Source of the DNA: an uncultured Rhodospirillales bacterium
Lineage (GTDB): Bacteria > Pseudomonadota > Alphaproteobacteria > Acetobacterales > Acetobacteraceae
Assembly: GCA_903928895.1 (NCBI GenBank)
Contig: CAIYSR010000139.1
Location: 42,637-106,636 of the forward strand
Length of the DNA stretch: 64,000 nucleotides
Direction of reading: 5' to 3'
In this document: positions 62,332 to 64,000 of the stretch, piece by piece
Layout: each line of letters starts with the position of its first letter
Position numbering within the stretch: position 1 is the first letter of the stretch
Made by a program: the position numbers and the translations under genes
Notes under the pieces: model-generated
Databases searched by the model: none
What the model was told of the DNA's origin: nothing
Seen by the model: only the letters and a program-made list of their open reading frames with translations

Positions 62332-63354
62332 TTACGGTTTTGAGTGATCGGCCCGGGCGGCGAGCCGCTTGAGCACGGCGACCTGCCGAAACATGGTGCG
62401 CGCCGGCATGGCGGGGCTACCGGCCCATTGCTCGCCAGCCGGCACGTCGTTCATGACGCCCGCCTGGGCCCCGATGCGCGCGCGCCTGCCCACCGTCAGA
62501 TGGCCGGCGAGGCCGGCCTGGCCACCGATCATCACAAAATCCTCGATCACGGCCGAGCCGGAAATGCCCACCAGGGCAACGAGGACGCAGCAGCGACCGA
62601 CGCGCACGTTGTGGCCGATCTGCACGAGGTTATCGATGCGCGTACCGGCGCCGATCACGGTGTCTTGGGCCGAGCCCCGGTCGACACACGAGTTGGCGCC
62701 GATCTCGACATCATCCTCGATCAATACCAGGCCGAGTTGCGGCACCGTCTCCGGGCCGCGCGGGCCAATGGCGAACCCGAAGCCTTCCTGACCAATGCGG
62801 GCGCCTGGATAGATATAGACCCGTGCCCCGAGCCGGGCGTGACTGACCGACGCGGCAGCGCCAATCCGGCAATCGGCACCGAGTTCGACGCTCGCCCCGA
62901 TCACCGCGCCAGGGCCGATCCGGCAGCGCGCGCCGATCACGGCGCCAGCCTCGATCACCGCGAGCGGGCCGACCTCCGCCCGCGGGTCCACGAAGGCGGT
63001 CGGATCGACGATGGCCGAGGCATGAATGCCGGGTTCCGCGGGCGGCACCGGGAAGAACAAGGCAGCGACGCGGGCCCAACCGAGATAGGGGTCGGCCACG
63101 ACGATCGCCACTGTGCCATCGGGTACATGGGCCGCCATGTCGGGATGCACGATCACGGCGCCGGCCCGCGTGGTCCTGAGCGCAGGGAGATAGCGTCGAT
63201 TGTCGAGAAAGCTGACCTCGTCCGGCCCCGCGGTTTGCAGTGGAGCGGGGCCGTTCAACATCAATCCGCCCTCCAGAAGCACGCCCGCAGCCGACGCCAC
63301 CGCGGAGAGCGGGTGCGGGCCGGAGCGGCTGAAGAAGCGCGGATCGCCGGCCAC
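62332..63354 (-). CDS. lpxD: UDP-3-O-(3-hydroxyacyl)glucosamine N-acyltransferase LpxD
   Basis: 340 residues from GTG 63354 (AGDPRFFSRSGPHPL), 1 bp after the ompH stop. An N-terminal uridine-binding domain (FLDNRRYLPAL) leads to hexapeptide repeats and catalytic His in LVQIGHNVRVG; SGSAVIEDFVMIGGQAGLAGHL follows. Third step of lipid A synthesis. The ATG at 63417 would overlap ompH. Confidence 0.95.
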   Translation of the reverse strand: MAGDPRFFSRSGPHPLSAVASAAGVLLEGGLMLNGPAPLQTAGPDEVSFLDNRRYLPALRTTRAGAVIVHPDMAAHVPDGTVAIVVADPYLGWARVAALFFPVPPAEPGIHASAIVDPTAFVDPRAEVGPLAVIEAGAVIGARCRIGPGAVIGASVELGADCRIGAAASVSHARLGARVYIYPGARIGQEGFGFAIGPRGPETVPQLGLVLIEDDVEIGANSCVDRGSAQDTVIGAGTRIDNLVQIGHNVRVGRCCVLVALVGISGSAVIEDFVMIGGQAGLAGHLTVGRRARIGAQAGVMNDVPAGEQWAGSPAMPARTMFRQVAVLKRLAARADHSKP

Positions 63355-63355
63355 G

Positions 63356-64000
63356 TCAGGGGCGCTTCGGCGCGGCGGCGGGCGTGGCTGAAGTGGGCCC
63401 GTTGGGCGAAACCCCATCAGGCGGAATCGTCACCGAAGGGAGCAGCCGATTGAGCTGCTCGGTGACCTGATCGGTCAGGTCGAACTCGTTGACGTTCAGC
63501 GCAACCTGGGCACGATGTAGCACGAGGTTCATGCCATGGCTCTCGGCGACCTGACGGATCACGCCGATTAGCGAGGCTTGGATCTGGTTCAGGCCGTACT
63601 GCGCCGCTTCCTGGATGATGCGGTTGCGTGCCTGGAAGCTGCGTTGGGCATTGGTGATTCGGTCCTGCAGCTCCTTTTCCTTGGTCCGTATCTGCTCGGG
63701 CGACAGGCTCGTCCGCTGGCCGGCCAGGGCCTGCTGCATATCGCGCCAAGCCTGCTGCTCCTTTTGAGCCTCATCGTTGAGCTTCTCGCGACGCTCGCCG
63801 ATGACACGGTCGATCTGTTGGGCGGCAGCCGAAGCGCGCATCACCTCAGGCACGCCGATGATACCCACAACGACGGCCGGAGGCGCGGCACCGCGGGGCA
63901 ACGGAGGCAGTTCCGGAACCGGTGGCATCGGCGCCTGGATCGGCGCTGCCTCGACATCCTGTTGGGCGGCGGGTTGCGGCGGCGGGGCGGGAGGACGGGC
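63356..64000 (-). CDS. Skp/OmpH-family periplasmic chaperone, 3' part (5' end outside window)
   Basis: The frame stays open to the right edge; 214 residues are visible. The core (~55-150 of the visible part) is a long alpha-helical coiled coil (VIGERREKLNDEAQKEQQAWRDMQQAL, KEKELQDRITNAQRSFQAR) typical of OmpH. The visible N-terminal ~45 residues are Pro/Ala/Gln-rich (a linker), as is the C-terminal tail (SPNGPTSATPAAAPK). Chaperone for outer-membrane proteins delivered to BAM. The neighbours match the bamA-ompH-lpxD order; bamA is not visible. Confidence 0.85.
   Translation of the reverse strand, partial: ARPPAPPPQPAAQQDVEAAPIQAPMPPVPELPPLPRGAAPPAVVVGIIGVPEVMRASAAAQQIDRVIGERREKLNDEAQKEQQAWRDMQQALAGQRTSLSPEQIRTKEKELQDRITNAQRSFQARNRIIQEAAQYGLNQIQASLIGVIRQVAESHGMNLVLHRAQVALNVNEFDLTDQVTEQLNRLLPSVTIPPDGVSPNGPTSATPAAAPKRP

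Overview
The window is 64 kb of GC-rich chromosomal DNA from an alphaproteobacterium. The gene content points to the Rhodospirillales/Acetobacteraceae neighbourhood: Raetz-type lipid A genes with LpxI rather than LpxH, a fabI-aroC pair, a short class Ia NrdA, and a long rplK-to-adk ribosomal/RNA polymerase supercluster. That taxonomic placement is inference from gene content. No rRNA, tRNA, CRISPR array, prophage or complete insertion sequence was seen.

Layout. 1-5.7 kb: the 3' end of pheT, a MarR repressor with an MFS drug exporter, lepA and gmhA. 5.7-8.1 kb: a sigma54-type promoter drives a degenerate response regulator; convergent to it are an unrecognised 400-aa protein and a 47-aa protein. 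8.2-14 kb (minus strand): msbA-like exporter, tungstate-type tupBA, rnhB, fabI, aroC. 14-16.2 kb: a GT9 glycosyltransferase and an alpha/beta hydrolase. 16.2-22 kb: an OmpR-type regulator, an unknown protein and a large PAS/GAF hybrid histidine kinase split by a frameshift, followed by 8-bp tandem repeats and a 23-bp perfect palindrome. 22.3-24.2 kb: nrdA with two candidate NrdR boxes. 24.4-31.1 kb: an acyl-CoA operon (single-chain biotin-dependent acyl-CoA carboxylase, tandem CaiB-type CoA-transferase, enoyl-CoA hydratase, and a thiolase-like remnant).

31.2-56.5 kb (all minus strand) is the core gene-expression block. In transcription order it runs rplK, rplA, rplJ, rplL, rpoB, rpoC, rpsL, rpsG, tuf, rpsJ, rplC, rplD, rplW, rplB, rpsS, rplV, rpsC, rplP, rpmC, rpsQ, rplN, rplX, rplE, rpsN, rpsH, rplF, rplR, rpsE, rpmD, rplO, secY, adk. 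fusA is missing between rpsG and tuf. nusG-secE do not precede rplK, and rpsM-rpsK-rpoA-rplQ do not follow adk. A terminator follows rpoC, and a good sigma70-type promoter just beyond it should restart transcription for rpsL onward.

56.7-64 kb: a D-2-hydroxyacid dehydrogenase, a coiled-coil/TM/SH3-like protein, a frameshifted small membrane protein, an LLM-type flavin oxidoreductase, and the envelope operon skp/ompH-lpxD-fabZ-lpxA-lpxI, which runs off the right edge.

Three genes carry one-base losses that match the loss of one C from a short C run. I read these as assembly/sequencing indels or recent mutations, not programmed frameshifts. The most interesting new signals are the sigma54 promoter with upstream palindromes ahead of a pseudo-receiver regulator, the MarR operator pair, the NrdR box pair, the palindromic repeat element after the hybrid kinase, and the tandem CoA-transferase whose N-terminal half lacks the catalytic Asp.
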